A stretch of DNA of 64,000 bases, taken from contig NZ_JAUSUH010000003.1 of assembly GCF_030813595.1 (NCBI RefSeq), positions 496,001 through 560,000 on the forward strand, in the 5' to 3' direction. This document shows positions 1-8,962 of the stretch, piece by piece (positions within the stretch are counted from its first letter, which is position 1; the number at the start of each line of letters is the position of its first letter). The notes under the pieces are model-generated. The model did no database searches. It was not told the DNA's origin and saw only the letters and a list, made by a program, of their open reading frames with translations. Both the position numbers and the translations under genes were made by a program. This DNA is from Ancylobacter vacuolatus (GTDB lineage Bacteria; Pseudomonadota; Alphaproteobacteria; Rhizobiales; Xanthobacteraceae).

Positions 1-294
1 CGGCGTGAGGCTGCCCTGCACCGGCCGCGAGGTGACGCCGCGCGAGGTCGCGGAGGCCAGCGTCACCTGCAGGCCGGACTGGCGCCCGAAAGCATTCAGC
101 GCGCTGGCGAGCGGCTGGGCGGGAATGTTGAACGGGCGGGCCGCGCTGGTGGCGACCGGCGCCGCCGTCTGGGCGAGGCCGTCCGTCACGCCGGCGAGGC
201 AGATGAAGGCGGTGGTCGCCATCAGGCGCAGCGCGCGGCGGTTCGGTGTGGACGGCGCCGCAACAGTGTCGGCGGGGCGCATCGGCGCGCTCAT
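1..294 (-). CDS. TonB-dependent receptor, N-terminal part (cut by window edge)
   Basis: This is the first 98 codons of an outer-membrane receptor reading off the left edge. The start at 294 has GGGGAG about nine bases upstream. A signal peptide (hydrophobic stretch LMATTAFICLAGVTDGLAQ) is followed by a secretin/TonB short N-terminal domain, recognisable by PFNIPAQPLASALNAFGRQ and SGLQVTL. That domain marks receptors that signal inward through a FecR-type protein, and FecR-like and FecI-like genes lie directly upstream on the same strand. The ligand is probably a ferric siderophore or haem. The barrel and plug are outside the window, so the substrate cannot be read. Confidence 0.85.
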   Translation of the reverse strand, partial: MSAPMRPADTVAAPSTPNRRALRLMATTAFICLAGVTDGLAQTAAPVATSAARPFNIPAQPLASALNAFGRQSGLQVTLASATSRGVTSRPVQGSLTP

Positions 295-393
295 CAAGTC
301 GTCTCCCCAGATCGTTCCGTGCGTTCAGCGAACGCATCCCGGGAGTCAGACGATCGAGCCCGCGCGGTTTTTCATCCCGCCGCGCAAAATCTC

Positions 394-1374
394 CTAGAAG
401 CGCGAGAGAACCCGCATATAGGGCGAGATTTCCCGCATCCGGCCGCCATGCGGCTCCACCAGCGCGCGCAAAGCGCGGTCGGGATCGGTGAGATCGTAAA
501 GGCCGGTGACGCGCTGCTGCGCCAGGGCGCCGTCCGGCACGGTGATCCAGGCGCGGTGGTAGCGCTGCAGCTGCTCGACCACGGCGGCGATCGTCGCGTC
601 CTGGACGAACAGCCGGCCCTCGCGCCACACGGCGATGTCGTCCACCGCGATCTCGCCTTTGACCAGCGCGCCGGTGCGCAGGTCGACACGCGCGCTCTCC
701 CCCGGCGCCAGCCGGGCATGCGCCTGCCCATGGCCGGGATAGTCCAGGCTCACCGCCCCCTCTGCCAGCTCGACGCCGGCATCGGTGGAGGTGAGCCGCA
801 CATTGAAGCGGGTGCCGAGCACGGTGACGTCAACACCACCGGCATCGACCACGAAGGGCCGCGCCGGATCGGGGCGCACCTCGAAGAAGGCTTCGCCCGC
901 CAGCAGGCGGACGAGGCGCGTGGTGCCGTTGAGGTCCACCGCCACCGCGCTGTCGGCGCCGAGTTCGATCCGGCTGCCATCGTCGAGCGCAAGCGCCTGC
1001 CGCGCGCCCGTGCCGGTGCGGTAATCGGCCTCCAACAGCAGAAGCAGCGCGGGAAAAGCGAGAAAAGCCGCCAGGCCGGCGGCCAGCGCCGCGGCTATGC
1101 CGAGCGGACGCCACAGCCGTCGCGGGAAGGACATGACGCGGGAATGGGGAGCTTCCTGCCGCTCATCGGCAAGCGGCGAGGCAGCGGCCGGCGCCAGCGC
1201 GGCCATGAGCTGCCAGGAGCGCTCGACGCTGGCATAGGCCCGGCGATGCTCGTCCCGCTCCTCCAGCCATTGCGCGAGAGCGCGCGCCAGCGCGGCATCG
1301 CCGGGCGCCTCCCGCACCCGCATCAGCCAGTCCGCCGCCACCTCGTGGAGCGACAATGTTGCATCGTCAGTCAA
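394..1374 (-). CDS. fecR: FecR-family anti-sigma / signal-transducing membrane protein
   Basis: About 326 residues, the usual FecR length. The N-terminal cytoplasmic part (HEVAADWLMRVREAPGD and a conserved Trp-rich helix) binds the sigma factor. One transmembrane helix at about residues 93-112 (ALAAGLAAFLAFPALLLLL) is followed by the periplasmic FecR domain (YRTGTGARQALALDDGS, VLGTRFNV) that contacts the receptor's N-terminal domain. The only fitting start is TTG at 1374, because an in-frame stop lies three codons upstream. It sits between the sigma factor and the receptor, as in FecIRA units, and should control sigma activity in response to ligand. Confidence 0.88.
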   Translation of the reverse strand: MTDDATLSLHEVAADWLMRVREAPGDAALARALAQWLEERDEHRRAYASVERSWQLMAALAPAAASPLADERQEAPHSRVMSFPRRLWRPLGIAAALAAGLAAFLAFPALLLLLEADYRTGTGARQALALDDGSRIELGADSAVAVDLNGTTRLVRLLAGEAFFEVRPDPARPFVVDAGGVDVTVLGTRFNVRLTSTDAGVELAEGAVSLDYPGHGQAHARLAPGESARVDLRTGALVKGEIAVDDIAVWREGRLFVQDATIAAVVEQLQRYHRAWITVPDGALAQQRVTGLYDLTDPDRALRALVEPHGGRMREISPYMRVLSRF

Positions 1375-1475
1375 GGCGCGTCATCGCCGCTCATTCGCGC
1401 TTCTCAGGAAGCGGCACCGTTACCATGCAGAAGACGATCTGCTGCGCGCTAGTTTTCATGTCCACATCGCGATTG

Positions 1476-1976
1476 TCACCCGCCCGCCCGGTCGAGCTCC
1501 TGCGCCAGTCGCGCCAGCGCCGCGCGCACATGCCGATGGGCGGTTGCCACCGAAATGCCCAGCCGGGCGGCGACCTCCTCCAGCGTGCAGCCGGCGAAAC
1601 GGTACATTTCCAGCGCTTTGCGCTGCTCGGGCGGCAGTTCGCTCACCAGCCGCGCGACCCGCCGGACCTCGTCCCGGTCAATGAGCTGCCGCTCGGGCGA
1701 GGCTTCCGGCGCCGGCTGCGCCCAGTCGGGAAGCGCGTCCGATTGCGTACGGGATTCGAGCCTGCGCCGCTTCAAGCTGTCGAAGGCAAGGTTGCGAACG
1801 ATGCGGTAGAGATAGCCGATGCCGCGCTCGGCCTCGTCATTCGCGGGCGGGAATTTGAGGAAGGCGTCATGCACCACGTCCTCGGCCGCCTCGCGCGAGC
1901 CAAGGATCGGCGTCGCATAGGCGACCAGCGCCGAGCGATGCGAGGCGTAGAGGCCCGACCAGTCATTTCGTCCCAT
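1476..1976 (-). CDS. fecI: ECF RNA polymerase sigma factor, FecI type
   Basis: 166 residues, the normal ECF size. Region 2 covers about residues 8-75 (SREAAEDVVHDAFLKF, GYLYRIVRNLAFDSLKRR). Region 4 with its helix-turn-helix covers about residues 110-160 (LPPEQRKALEMYRFAGC, LEEVAARLGISVATAHRHV). It is followed 101 bases later by the FecR-like gene and then the receptor. By analogy with FecI it should direct polymerase to the receptor promoter when iron-chelate signalling relieves the FecR brake. Confidence 0.9.
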   Translation of the reverse strand: MGRNDWSGLYASHRSALVAYATPILGSREAAEDVVHDAFLKFPPANDEAERGIGYLYRIVRNLAFDSLKRRRLESRTQSDALPDWAQPAPEASPERQLIDRDEVRRVARLVSELPPEQRKALEMYRFAGCTLEEVAARLGISVATAHRHVRAALARLAQELDRAGG

Positions 1977-2080
1977 GCCGACAACATTGACCCAGGGTCA
2001 CAGCGGAATGGGAATAGCCGGATCGGTTTTTCCACGCAATAACAATGATTTAGAAGGAATCAAATCTGCAAGGCGCCTTT

Positions 2081-2116
2081 ACGTCCGGCAGGGGCGCGGC
2101 CGCGCCTGCCGGACGT
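2081..2116. terminator. 12-bp perfect inverted repeat between convergent-side ends
   Basis: ACGTCCGGCAGG at 2081-2092 is mirrored exactly by CCTGCCGGACGT at 2105-2116 with a 12-base loop. It lies just past the end of the TRAP permease gene (minus strand, stop at 2140). No T-run follows on that strand, so this is a strong hairpin with terminator-like placement and not a classic intrinsic terminator. Confidence 0.5.
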
Positions 2117-2139
2117 GATCAGGCTGGCAGGGACCGCCC

Positions 2140-3462
2140 TCACAGCGGGCCCATGACATAGGTGGGCAGCCAGGTGGCGATTTCCGGGAACAGGCTGAGA
2201 ATGACGATGCCCATCAGCATCAGCACCACATAGGGCACCGATCCGCGCAGCACCTGCTGGGCCGGCACCTGCGGCGCGATGGCCTTGACCACGAACAGAT
2301 TGAGCCCGACCGGCGGGGTGATGAGGCCGATCTCCATATTGATGGTCAGCACCACCGCGAACCAATAGGGGTCGAAGCCCGAGGACACGATGATCGGGTA
2401 GAGCAGCGGCGCCGACATCACGATGATGGCGACCGGCGGCAGGAACATGCCGGACACCAGCAGGAACAGGTTGATCAGCGCCATCAGCACCCAGCGATTC
2501 ACGTCGAGCCCGGCAATGGCGGCGGCGACGGTCTGGGTGATGAACAGCGAGGACAGGGCGAAGGCGAAGAGTTCCGCCGACGCCATGATCATCATGATCA
2601 TCACGCTTTCGCGCAGGGTGGAGGAGAAGATCTCGAAGATCGGCTTCGGCTGGAACAGCCGGTACATGATGATGACGACGCCGAGCGTGAGGAAGGCGCC
2701 CGCGCCGGCCGCCTCGGAGGGCGTGGCGACGCCGCCATAGAGCACATAGAGCGTGCCGACGATGATGATGAGGAAGGGCGTGACCTTGGGCAGGGCCGCA
2801 ATCTTCTGTCCGAAGGAAAAACGCCGGCCCCGCGCGTCGAAATCGAAATTCTTGCGGCGGCAGTCATAGAGCGCCCAGGCCATGAACATGGCGGTGAGCA
2901 TCAGGCCCGGCATGACGCCGGCCAGGAACAGCCGGCCGATCGAGGTCTCGGTGGCGATGCCGTAGACGATCATCGTCACTGACGGCGGAATGAGGATGCC
3001 CAGCGTGCCGCCGGCGCAGATCGAGCCGGTGGCGACCGAGGCGGGGTAGCCGCGCTTGAGCATCTCCGGGATGCCCATCTTGCCGATGGCGGCGCAGGTC
3101 GCCGGGCTGGAGCCGGTCATGCCGGCGAAGATGGCGCAGGCGCCGATATTGGACAGCACCAGCCCGCCCGGCACCCGGTTGAGCCAGCGGTCCAGCGCCT
3201 CGTAGAGATCGCGCCCGGCCGGGGTGGCGGCCACCGCCGCGCCCATCAGCACGAACATCGGGATCGAGACATAAGCGAGGTTGGCGATGCCGGCGAACAT
3301 GGTCTCGGCCAGCACCTCGAACACGCCGATGCCGTTCGCCATCAAGAGCCCGCCAATGGCGGTGAGGCCGAGCGCGAAGGCGATCGGCATGCCGGTGGCG
3401 AGCAGCAGGAACAGCAGGCCGATGATGAGCCCGCCGGACAGAGTGGGGGAAAGGCTCATCAT
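2140..3462 (-). CDS. matM: TRAP transporter large membrane subunit (malonate type)
   Basis: 440 residues of almost continuous hydrophobic helices, the DctM family length. It carries family blocks such as IPMFVLMGAA, GGLVLSNIGACAIFAGMTGSSPA and GILIPPSVTMIVYGI. DctM subunits form the ion-coupled pathway of tripartite periplasmic transporters. Its start overlaps the stop of the small subunit gene by four bases (ATGA). The locus continues upstream with the binding protein and then malonyl-CoA synthetase and decarboxylase, the arrangement of the rhizobial matPQM-matAB malonate locus. The malonate assignment is inferred from this context. Confidence 0.85.
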   Translation of the reverse strand: MMSLSPTLSGGLIIGLLFLLLATGMPIAFALGLTAIGGLLMANGIGVFEVLAETMFAGIANLAYVSIPMFVLMGAAVAATPAGRDLYEALDRWLNRVPGGLVLSNIGACAIFAGMTGSSPATCAAIGKMGIPEMLKRGYPASVATGSICAGGTLGILIPPSVTMIVYGIATETSIGRLFLAGVMPGLMLTAMFMAWALYDCRRKNFDFDARGRRFSFGQKIAALPKVTPFLIIIVGTLYVLYGGVATPSEAAGAGAFLTLGVVIIMYRLFQPKPIFEIFSSTLRESVMIMMIMASAELFAFALSSLFITQTVAAAIAGLDVNRWVLMALINLFLLVSGMFLPPVAIIVMSAPLLYPIIVSSGFDPYWFAVVLTINMEIGLITPPVGLNLFVVKAIAPQVPAQQVLRGSVPYVVLMLMGIVILSLFPEIATWLPTYVMGPL

Positions 3463-3965
3463 GCGTGACCCTCGGCTTCATAGGCGCCGCTCAGGCGGCG
3501 GGCCAGCTCGGCGAGATATTGCAGCGACAGCAGCGCGAAGCTGACCGGCAGCGGCAGCAGCGGAATCCACAGGGTGATGGCCGCGACCGTCGAGGTGCGC
3601 CATTCGTTGACATAGGCCTCGTGAAAGAACATCGCGCTGGCGATGGTCATCAGCACCGCGAAGGTGAGGCCGAGCAGCGCGCCAATGATGCCGAGAGCCC
3701 GCCTTGGGCCGGGCGGCAGCGCGATCTCGATCACGTCGACGCCTACATGGCCGCGGGTCTTGAGCACATAGGGCGCGCCGAGGAACATGGCGGCCGTGGC
3801 GGAGAACACCACGAAATCGGTCTGCCAGATGGTGGGGGCGCGGAACACGTAGCGCAGGAAGATCATCTCGCAGATCACCAGCATCGCCGCGATGAGCAAC
3901 AGCCCGGCAAGGAGGGCCGCGACTTTGGAGAGAAGATCGACCGCTCGCAGGAACAGGCTGACCAT
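3459..3965 (-). CDS. matQ: TRAP transporter small membrane subunit (malonate type)
   Basis: 168 residues from the chosen start at 3965; the open frame runs 20 codons further but that part is Arg/Pro-rich and not family-like. Four hydrophobic helices (LLSKVAALLAGLLLIAAMLV, the block after IFLRYVFRAPTIWQTDFVVF, and two near the C-terminus) fit the DctQ family. The motif FLRYVFRAPTIW is typical. It pairs with the large subunit encoded next to it in the inner membrane. Confidence 0.82.
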   Translation of the reverse strand: MVSLFLRAVDLLSKVAALLAGLLLIAAMLVICEMIFLRYVFRAPTIWQTDFVVFSATAAMFLGAPYVLKTRGHVGVDVIEIALPPGPRRALGIIGALLGLTFAVLMTIASAMFFHEAYVNEWRTSTVAAITLWIPLLPLPVSFALLSLQYLAELARRLSGAYEAEGHA

Positions 3966-4061
3966 GGGGCGCTTTCGCTTGTCGAAGGGAGGGGGCGCGG
4001 CGCGGGGACGACGCCCCCGCCTCATCGCGGGGCTGCGCCCTCACAGCTTACGCAGGCCAAA

Positions 4062-4091
4062 GTCCCGCGGCGCCCGGCGGGGCCGCGGGAC
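4062..4091 (-). promoter_or_regulatory. 9-bp inverted repeat after the TRAP binding-protein gene
   Basis: GTCCCGCGG at 4062-4070 and CCGCGGGAC at 4083-4091 form a perfect stem with a 12-base loop. It lies between the binding-protein stop (4099) and the small-permease start (3965). Such hairpins behind binding-protein genes often protect the upstream message or attenuate the membrane genes; here that role is inference. Confidence 0.4.
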
Positions 4092-4098
4092 GGGCGGG

Positions 4099-5121
4099 TT
4101 ACTGGACGGACAGAGCCTTCTTGATCAGCTCGTCGCCGCCCTTCACCTTCTCGGCGAAGTTCTTGTAGGAGCTTTCCTGCGCCACCTTCAGCCAGGCGTC
4201 GTAATCAGCGGCGGACATTTCCACCACTTCGACGCCCGCCTTCTTGTAGGTGTCGATCAGCTTCTGGTCGCCCTTGCGCACTTCCTTGGCGAACCAGGCC
4301 TGCGCCTTCTTGCCGGCGTCGAGCAGCGCCTTCTGCTGCGCCGGGTTGAGCCGGTCGAAGGACTGCTTGGACATCAGCACCGGTTCATACATGAACCAGA
4401 TCGCGTTCTCGCCGGGCGCGGTCAGGCACTTCACCTGCTCGTAGAGGCGGTAGGAGACGAAGCTCTCCGAGGAGGTGTTGGTGGCGTCGAGCACGCCGGT
4501 CTGCATGCCGGAATAGATTTCCGAGGACGGCATCGAGGCGATGGAGGCGCCGGCGGCGGCGAGCATCTGCTCGAAGGCGGGGCCGGCGGCGCGCGTCACC
4601 TGTCCCTTGATGCTGTCGGGCCCGGTGATGCAGCCCTTCTTCGAGGCGAAGGCGCCCGAGAGCCAGGCATCGGCGATGACGAGGGCGCCGTTCTTCTCGA
4701 TGAGCGCCTTGATCTCCTGCATGAAGGGCGACTCGTTGAGGCGGTCGGCGCGGTCGAAATTGCGCACCAGCCCCGGCATCAGCGTGGCGGAGAATTGCGG
4801 CACGCGGCCCGAGGCATAGTCGAGCGGGAAGGAGGTGATATCGAGCTGGCCCTTGGTGACCGCCCCCCACTGCTCGTTCGCCTTGAACAGCGATGAGCCG
4901 GGGAAGACCTGGATCTTCAGCCCGACATTGGCCGCCTCGACGTCGCGGGCGATCATCTGCACCATCTCGTCGCGGGGATCGCCCTTGCCGCCCGGGAACT
5001 GGTGCGAGGCGCGCAGGGTAATGTCCTGGGCGAAGGACGAAGTAGCAAGGGCGAGGCCACCGGCCAGGCTGAGGGCGCAGCCAAGGGTCAGGGCGCGCGC
5101 AAGGCGTCGCGATGCGTTCAT
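4099..5121 (-). CDS. matP: TRAP transporter solute-binding protein, DctP family (malonate type)
   Basis: 340 residues. The N-terminal signal peptide is LALATSSFAQ after a hydrophobic core. The mature part begins ITLRASHQFPGGKGDPRDE and has the DctP pattern, including the substrate-anchoring Arg region (GQVTRAAGPAFEQMLAAAGAS) and SSEIYSGMQTGVLDATNTS. GGAGGAAACC lies right before the ATG. As first gene of the transporter block it delivers the substrate, most likely malonate, to the membrane pair encoded downstream. Confidence 0.88.
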   Translation of the reverse strand: MNASRRLARALTLGCALSLAGGLALATSSFAQDITLRASHQFPGGKGDPRDEMVQMIARDVEAANVGLKIQVFPGSSLFKANEQWGAVTKGQLDITSFPLDYASGRVPQFSATLMPGLVRNFDRADRLNESPFMQEIKALIEKNGALVIADAWLSGAFASKKGCITGPDSIKGQVTRAAGPAFEQMLAAAGASIASMPSSEIYSGMQTGVLDATNTSSESFVSYRLYEQVKCLTAPGENAIWFMYEPVLMSKQSFDRLNPAQQKALLDAGKKAQAWFAKEVRKGDQKLIDTYKKAGVEVVEMSAADYDAWLKVAQESSYKNFAEKVKGGDELIKKALSVQ

Positions 5122-5223
5122 GGTTTCCTCCGTGTCGCCGCCTTCCGGCGGACTGTTGGCGTTTCCTCGGTATCGTCGCGTCGGGCGGTTGATCCGCCAC
5201 CTTGTCGCGTTTTCCGCAGCCGG

Positions 5224-6747
5224 CTAGGCACTCCGGCGGTAGATATCCTTGTAGCTGTCGCGCAGGATGTTCTTCTGCACCTTGCCCATGGTGTTGCGGG
5301 GCAATTCCTCGACGAAGAACACCCGCTTGGGCTGCTTGAACTTCGCCAGCCGGCCTTCGAGCGCCTGCAGCACGGCCTGCTCGGTCAGATCAGCCCCCGT
5401 GCCGGCCACCACCACGGCGGTGACGCCCTCGCCGAAATCGGGATGCGGCACGCCGATGACGGCGCTTTCCACCACGCCGTCAATGGCGTCGATCTCGCCC
5501 TCGACCTCCTTGGGGTAGACGTTGAAGCCGCCTGTGATCACGAGATCCTTGCCGCGGCCGACAATGCTGAGATAGCCGCGCGCATCGATGCGGCCGAGAT
5601 CGCCGGTGACGAAGAACCCGTCGTGAAATTCGCTCGCGGTCTTTTCCGGCATGCGCCAATAGCCCTTGGTCACGTTCGGGCCCTGCACCTCCACCATGCC
5701 GATCTCGCCGGCCGGGAGTTCGGCGCCGGTGGCGGGATCGGTGATGCGCAGGGTCACGCCCGGCAGGGGAAAACCGACCGTGCCAGCGATCCGCTCGCCG
5801 TCATAGGGGTTTGAGGTGTTCATGCAGGTCTCGGTCATGCCGTAGCGTTCCAGAATGGCATGGCCGGTGCGCTCGCGGAACGCCCGGTGCGTCTCCTCCA
5901 GTAGCGGGGCGGAACCGGAGACGAACAGGCGCATTGGCGCGGTCGCCGCGCGTGTGAGGCCCGGCTGGTCGAGCAGGCGGGTGTAGAAGGTGGGCACGCC
6001 CATCAGGCAGGTGGCGCGCTCCATCAGCGCGATCGCCTCGCGCGGGTCGAACTTGGCGCGGAAGAACATCGACGCCCCGCTCAGCAGGACGATATTCACC
6101 GCCACGAACAGGCCGTGGGTGTGGAACAGCGGCAAAGCGTGAATCAGCACGTCCGCCTCGGTGAAGCGCCAGCATTCTTTCAGCGCCTGCGCATTGGAGA
6201 GCAGATTGCCATGGCTGAGCATGGCGCCCTTGGCGCGGCCAGTGGTGCCCGAGGTGTAGAGGATGGCGGCAAGGTCGTCCGGCCCGCGCGGCACGTCGTC
6301 GAAGTCAGACGGGAACCGGGCGGCGGCGTCCATCAGCGAGCCGGCGCCCTCGCCATCCAGCGTCTCGACGGCGGCCACGCCGAGCTCGCCCGCCAGCGCG
6401 CGGGCCTCGGCCTCGATTTCCGGCCGGCAGACAAACAGCGCCGGCTCGGCGTCACCGAGGAAGTACCTGACCTCGTTGAGGGTGTAGCCGGTGTTGAGCG
6501 GAAGGTAGACCGCGCCGGCGCGCACCGTGGCGAGATAAAGGGCGAGGCAGGGCCAGGATTTCTCAACCTGCACCGCCACCCGGTCGCCCGGCTTCACCCC
6601 GCGCGCGACGAGAAGGCCGGCGAGCCGGGCGGAAAGCGCCAGCATCTCGCCATAGGTGACGGCCGAACCGTCCGCCAGCAGGGCCAGCTTCTTGTCGAGA
6701 GAGGGGGCGGCGGACGCCAGGGCGGAGAACAGATGATTGTCGGACAT
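5224..6747 (-). CDS. matB: Malonyl-CoA synthetase (malonate-CoA ligase)
   Basis: 507 residues from the ATG at 6747. ANL-superfamily adenylating enzyme: the phosphate-binding loop LYTSGTTGRAKGAMLSHGNL lies at about residues 155-175, the A5 motif ERYGMTET at about 290, and GDLGRIDARGYLSIVGRGKD followed by VYPKEVE and the catalytic Lys of PRNTMGKVQKNILR near the C-terminus. It couples malonate to CoA with ATP. The malonyl-CoA decarboxylase gene ends eight bases upstream, so the pair turns malonate into acetyl-CoA. The substrate call rests on that pairing together with overall MatB-like size and sequence. Confidence 0.88.
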   Translation of the reverse strand: MSDNHLFSALASAAPSLDKKLALLADGSAVTYGEMLALSARLAGLLVARGVKPGDRVAVQVEKSWPCLALYLATVRAGAVYLPLNTGYTLNEVRYFLGDAEPALFVCRPEIEAEARALAGELGVAAVETLDGEGAGSLMDAAARFPSDFDDVPRGPDDLAAILYTSGTTGRAKGAMLSHGNLLSNAQALKECWRFTEADVLIHALPLFHTHGLFVAVNIVLLSGASMFFRAKFDPREAIALMERATCLMGVPTFYTRLLDQPGLTRAATAPMRLFVSGSAPLLEETHRAFRERTGHAILERYGMTETCMNTSNPYDGERIAGTVGFPLPGVTLRITDPATGAELPAGEIGMVEVQGPNVTKGYWRMPEKTASEFHDGFFVTGDLGRIDARGYLSIVGRGKDLVITGGFNVYPKEVEGEIDAIDGVVESAVIGVPHPDFGEGVTAVVVAGTGADLTEQAVLQALEGRLAKFKQPKRVFFVEELPRNTMGKVQKNILRDSYKDIYRRSA

Positions 6748-6755
6748 GACGCTTT

Positions 6756-8123
6756 TCAGGTGACGGGGACGAGGGCGCGGGAGGCGGGATCGACCTTGAG
6801 CAGCTTGCGCACCTGCGTGCTCGCGACGATCGCGCCTTTTCCGGCGAAGGCTTCGTGGTTCTTCTCGATATCGGCGGGGGTGTAGCGGTAGTTCACCATC
6901 AGCCCCACCGCCTGGGCGAGGCCCTTGGGCGAGAGGTCGCCCATCGGGTTGATGCGCTCCAGCCGGGCGCCATTGCCGAGATGGAAGCGGGCGACCGGAT
7001 CGACCGGCGTACCCTTCGGCGTGCGGGCGGCGAGGAAGTAATAAGCGGCAATGGGGGCGAGCACGCCCGCCAGTTCCTCGCGCAGTTCCGGCTTCTCCGC
7101 CCAGTCCGGCGCGTCGAGCGCCTCCAGCGCCTTGCGGTCGGCGGCGGAGAGCACAACGCTCTGTTCGGCCCGGCGCTCGGCCTCCAGCCATTTGCGGAAC
7201 CCCGGCACCGGCGAGAGGGTGACGAAGGTGGTCAGCGCCGGCAGTTCGCGGGCGATTTCGTCCAGCACCTGCTTGATGAGGAAATTGCCGAAGGAGACGC
7301 CGGCAAGGCCCTTCTGGCAGTTGGAGATGGAATAAAACACCGCCGTGGTGGCGTCCTGCGGCCGCAGCAGCGGCCGGGCCGGGTCGAGGATCGGGAAGAT
7401 CGCGCCGGGGCTTTCCTTCATCAGCGCGACTTCGACGAAGATCAGCGGCTCGTCGACCAGCGCCGGGTGAAAGAAGGCGTAGCAGCGCCGGTCCGGGGAA
7501 TCGACCCGCGCGCGCAGGTCGTCCCAGTCGCGGATGGCATGCACCGCCTCGTAGCGGATGATCTTCTCCAGCACATTGGCCGGGGTCGACCAGTCGATGC
7601 GCTTGAGCACCAAGAAGCCGCGATTGAACCAGGAGGAGAACAGGTGCGCGAAATCGCGGTCGACCTCGGCGAGGTCGCGCCGGCGCACCATCGCCTCCAT
7701 CAGCTGCTCGCGCATCCGCACCAGCGAGAGCGTGCCGCCCGGCGCGAGATTGAAGCGGCGAAAAAGCTCCTGCCGGCGCGGCTCGCTGGCCCGGTGCAAG
7801 TCCGCGACGGCGGAGGGCACCTTGCGGCCATAGGCCTCGATCGCGGCGGCGAGGCTTTCGGGATCGGGGCCGAATTTCTCGGCCAGCACCTCGAAGAAGG
7901 CGATCGCCTCGCCGGTCTTCATATGGGCGTAGCGATCGAGAATATCGGCCGCGAGGGCGACGCCGGAGGCTTCGCCGCGCCCGGACAGCAGCGTCTGGCA
8001 GCGCTCGGCCAGCGTCTCCACCCGCGTCGCCCCGCTCACCCGGTGCGAGCGGTCGAGCAGCGTGCGTCCGCGCTCGGCGATGGAGGCCAGCAGGTCTGCC
8101 ACGAAGGAGGTGTTCGATCCCAT
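6756..8123 (-). CDS. matA: Malonyl-CoA decarboxylase
   Basis: 455 residues from the ATG at 8123; an upstream in-frame start would add 26 atypical residues. The protein matches the malonyl-CoA decarboxylase family: a helical N-terminal domain (DILDRYAHMKTGEAIAFFEV) and a catalytic acyltransferase-like domain with CYAFFHPALVDEPLIFVEVA, VFYSISNCQKGLAGVSFGNF and FVTLSPVPGFRKWL. It contains LGNGARLERINPMGDLSPKG and ends near VNYRYTP. It releases CO2 and acetyl-CoA from malonyl-CoA. It is first in the matAB-transporter run and is transcribed away from the GntR gene. Confidence 0.9.
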   Translation of the reverse strand: MGSNTSFVADLLASIAERGRTLLDRSHRVSGATRVETLAERCQTLLSGRGEASGVALAADILDRYAHMKTGEAIAFFEVLAEKFGPDPESLAAAIEAYGRKVPSAVADLHRASEPRRQELFRRFNLAPGGTLSLVRMREQLMEAMVRRRDLAEVDRDFAHLFSSWFNRGFLVLKRIDWSTPANVLEKIIRYEAVHAIRDWDDLRARVDSPDRRCYAFFHPALVDEPLIFVEVALMKESPGAIFPILDPARPLLRPQDATTAVFYSISNCQKGLAGVSFGNFLIKQVLDEIARELPALTTFVTLSPVPGFRKWLEAERRAEQSVVLSAADRKALEALDAPDWAEKPELREELAGVLAPIAAYYFLAARTPKGTPVDPVARFHLGNGARLERINPMGDLSPKGLAQAVGLMVNYRYTPADIEKNHEAFAGKGAIVASTQVRKLLKVDPASRALVPVT

Positions 8124-8214
8124 GGCCGTTCCAGCGGTGGAAATTTGCCAATGGCCACGCCGGAGCGCAGCCCTCTGTATGGAATGATGACGGAATTGCA
8201 TCGCCAGTCAACCA

Positions 8215-8228
8215 TCAAGTATACAAGA
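8215..8228. promoter_or_regulatory. Candidate operator of the GntR regulator
   Basis: The sequence TCAAGTATACAAGA has a symmetric GTATAC core and symmetric TC/GA ends (10 of 14 positions). It sits in the 160-base space between the divergent matA and GntR starts, where a FadR-type regulator would be expected to act on both. No binding data; position and symmetry only. Confidence 0.4.
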
Positions 8229-8283
8229 TGATGCCTCTTGCATTGCAGCACGGGAAATGGCTTTCTCTGCGCGGAGGTATGCC

Positions 8284-8949
8284 GTGCGTGGTGAACAGAC
8301 GCCGAGGCTTCGCGAAGCCCTTGAGGAAGACATCGTCGCCGGGCGGCTGCGCCCGGGGCAACGGCTTGACGAGGCTGGTCTCGCCGAGCGCTTCCATGTC
8401 TCCCGCACGCCGATCCGCGAGGCGCTGATCCAGCTCTCCGCCTCCGGCCTCATCGAGATGCGGCCCCGGCGGGGGGCCTATGTCGCGCTGCTCGGGCCGC
8501 GCGAGCTGGTCGAATCCTTTGAGCTGATGGCGGAGATCGAAGCCTCCTGCGCACGGCTGGCGGCGCAGCGGCTGGGGCCGGCGGACCGGGCCGCGATCTC
8601 AGAGGCGCATGTCGCCTGCCAGCAGGCGGTAACGGCGGGCGACGACGACGCCTATTACCCCGCCAACGCCCATTTCCACGCCGCGATCTACGCGGCGACG
8701 GGCAACCGCGTGCTGCGGGCCGAGGCGACACGGCTGCAAACCTCCCTGCAGCCCTATCGGCGCCTGCAACTGAAAGTGCCGCGCCGGATCGCCACCTCGC
8801 TTGCCGAGCACGAGGCCATTCTGGAGGCGCTGCTCGCCGGCGACGGTGCCAGCGCTGCCGAGCGAATCCGGGCCCATGTGCTGGTGCAGGGCGAGCGCTT
8901 CATGACGCTGCTGGCCGCCCTCCAGCAGGAAGCGCAGATGGCGGATTGA
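8284..8949 (+). CDS. GntR-family regulator (FadR subfamily), probable malonate regulator
   Basis: 221 residues from the GTG at 8284, chosen because GGAGGT lies five bases upstream; an ATG at 8257 in the same frame has no good ribosome site. The winged helix is at about residues 5-70 (LREALEEDIVAGRLRPGQRL, FHVSRTPIREALIQLSASGL). A helical FCD ligand domain follows, with likely metal-binding His residues (FHAAIYAATGN, LAEHEAILEAL). It is divergent from matA, the placement of GntR regulators in several malonate loci. The ligand is not shown by the sequence. Confidence 0.85.
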   Translation: MRGEQTPRLREALEEDIVAGRLRPGQRLDEAGLAERFHVSRTPIREALIQLSASGLIEMRPRRGAYVALLGPRELVESFELMAEIEASCARLAAQRLGPADRAAISEAHVACQQAVTAGDDDAYYPANAHFHAAIYAATGNRVLRAEATRLQTSLQPYRRLQLKVPRRIATSLAEHEAILEALLAGDGASAAERIRAHVLVQGERFMTLLAALQQEAQMAD

Positions 8950-8962
8950 CCGGGGCGACGCC

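Noticed and set aside
319..1452. Plus-strand frame across the FecR gene
   Set aside because: Arg/His/Gly-rich with no motif, antisense to a recognised FecR-family gene.
5224..8211. One fused matB-matA frame of 995 residues
   Set aside because: The part before residue 489 is a frame shadow of matA; matB starts cleanly at 6747 after a separate matA stop.
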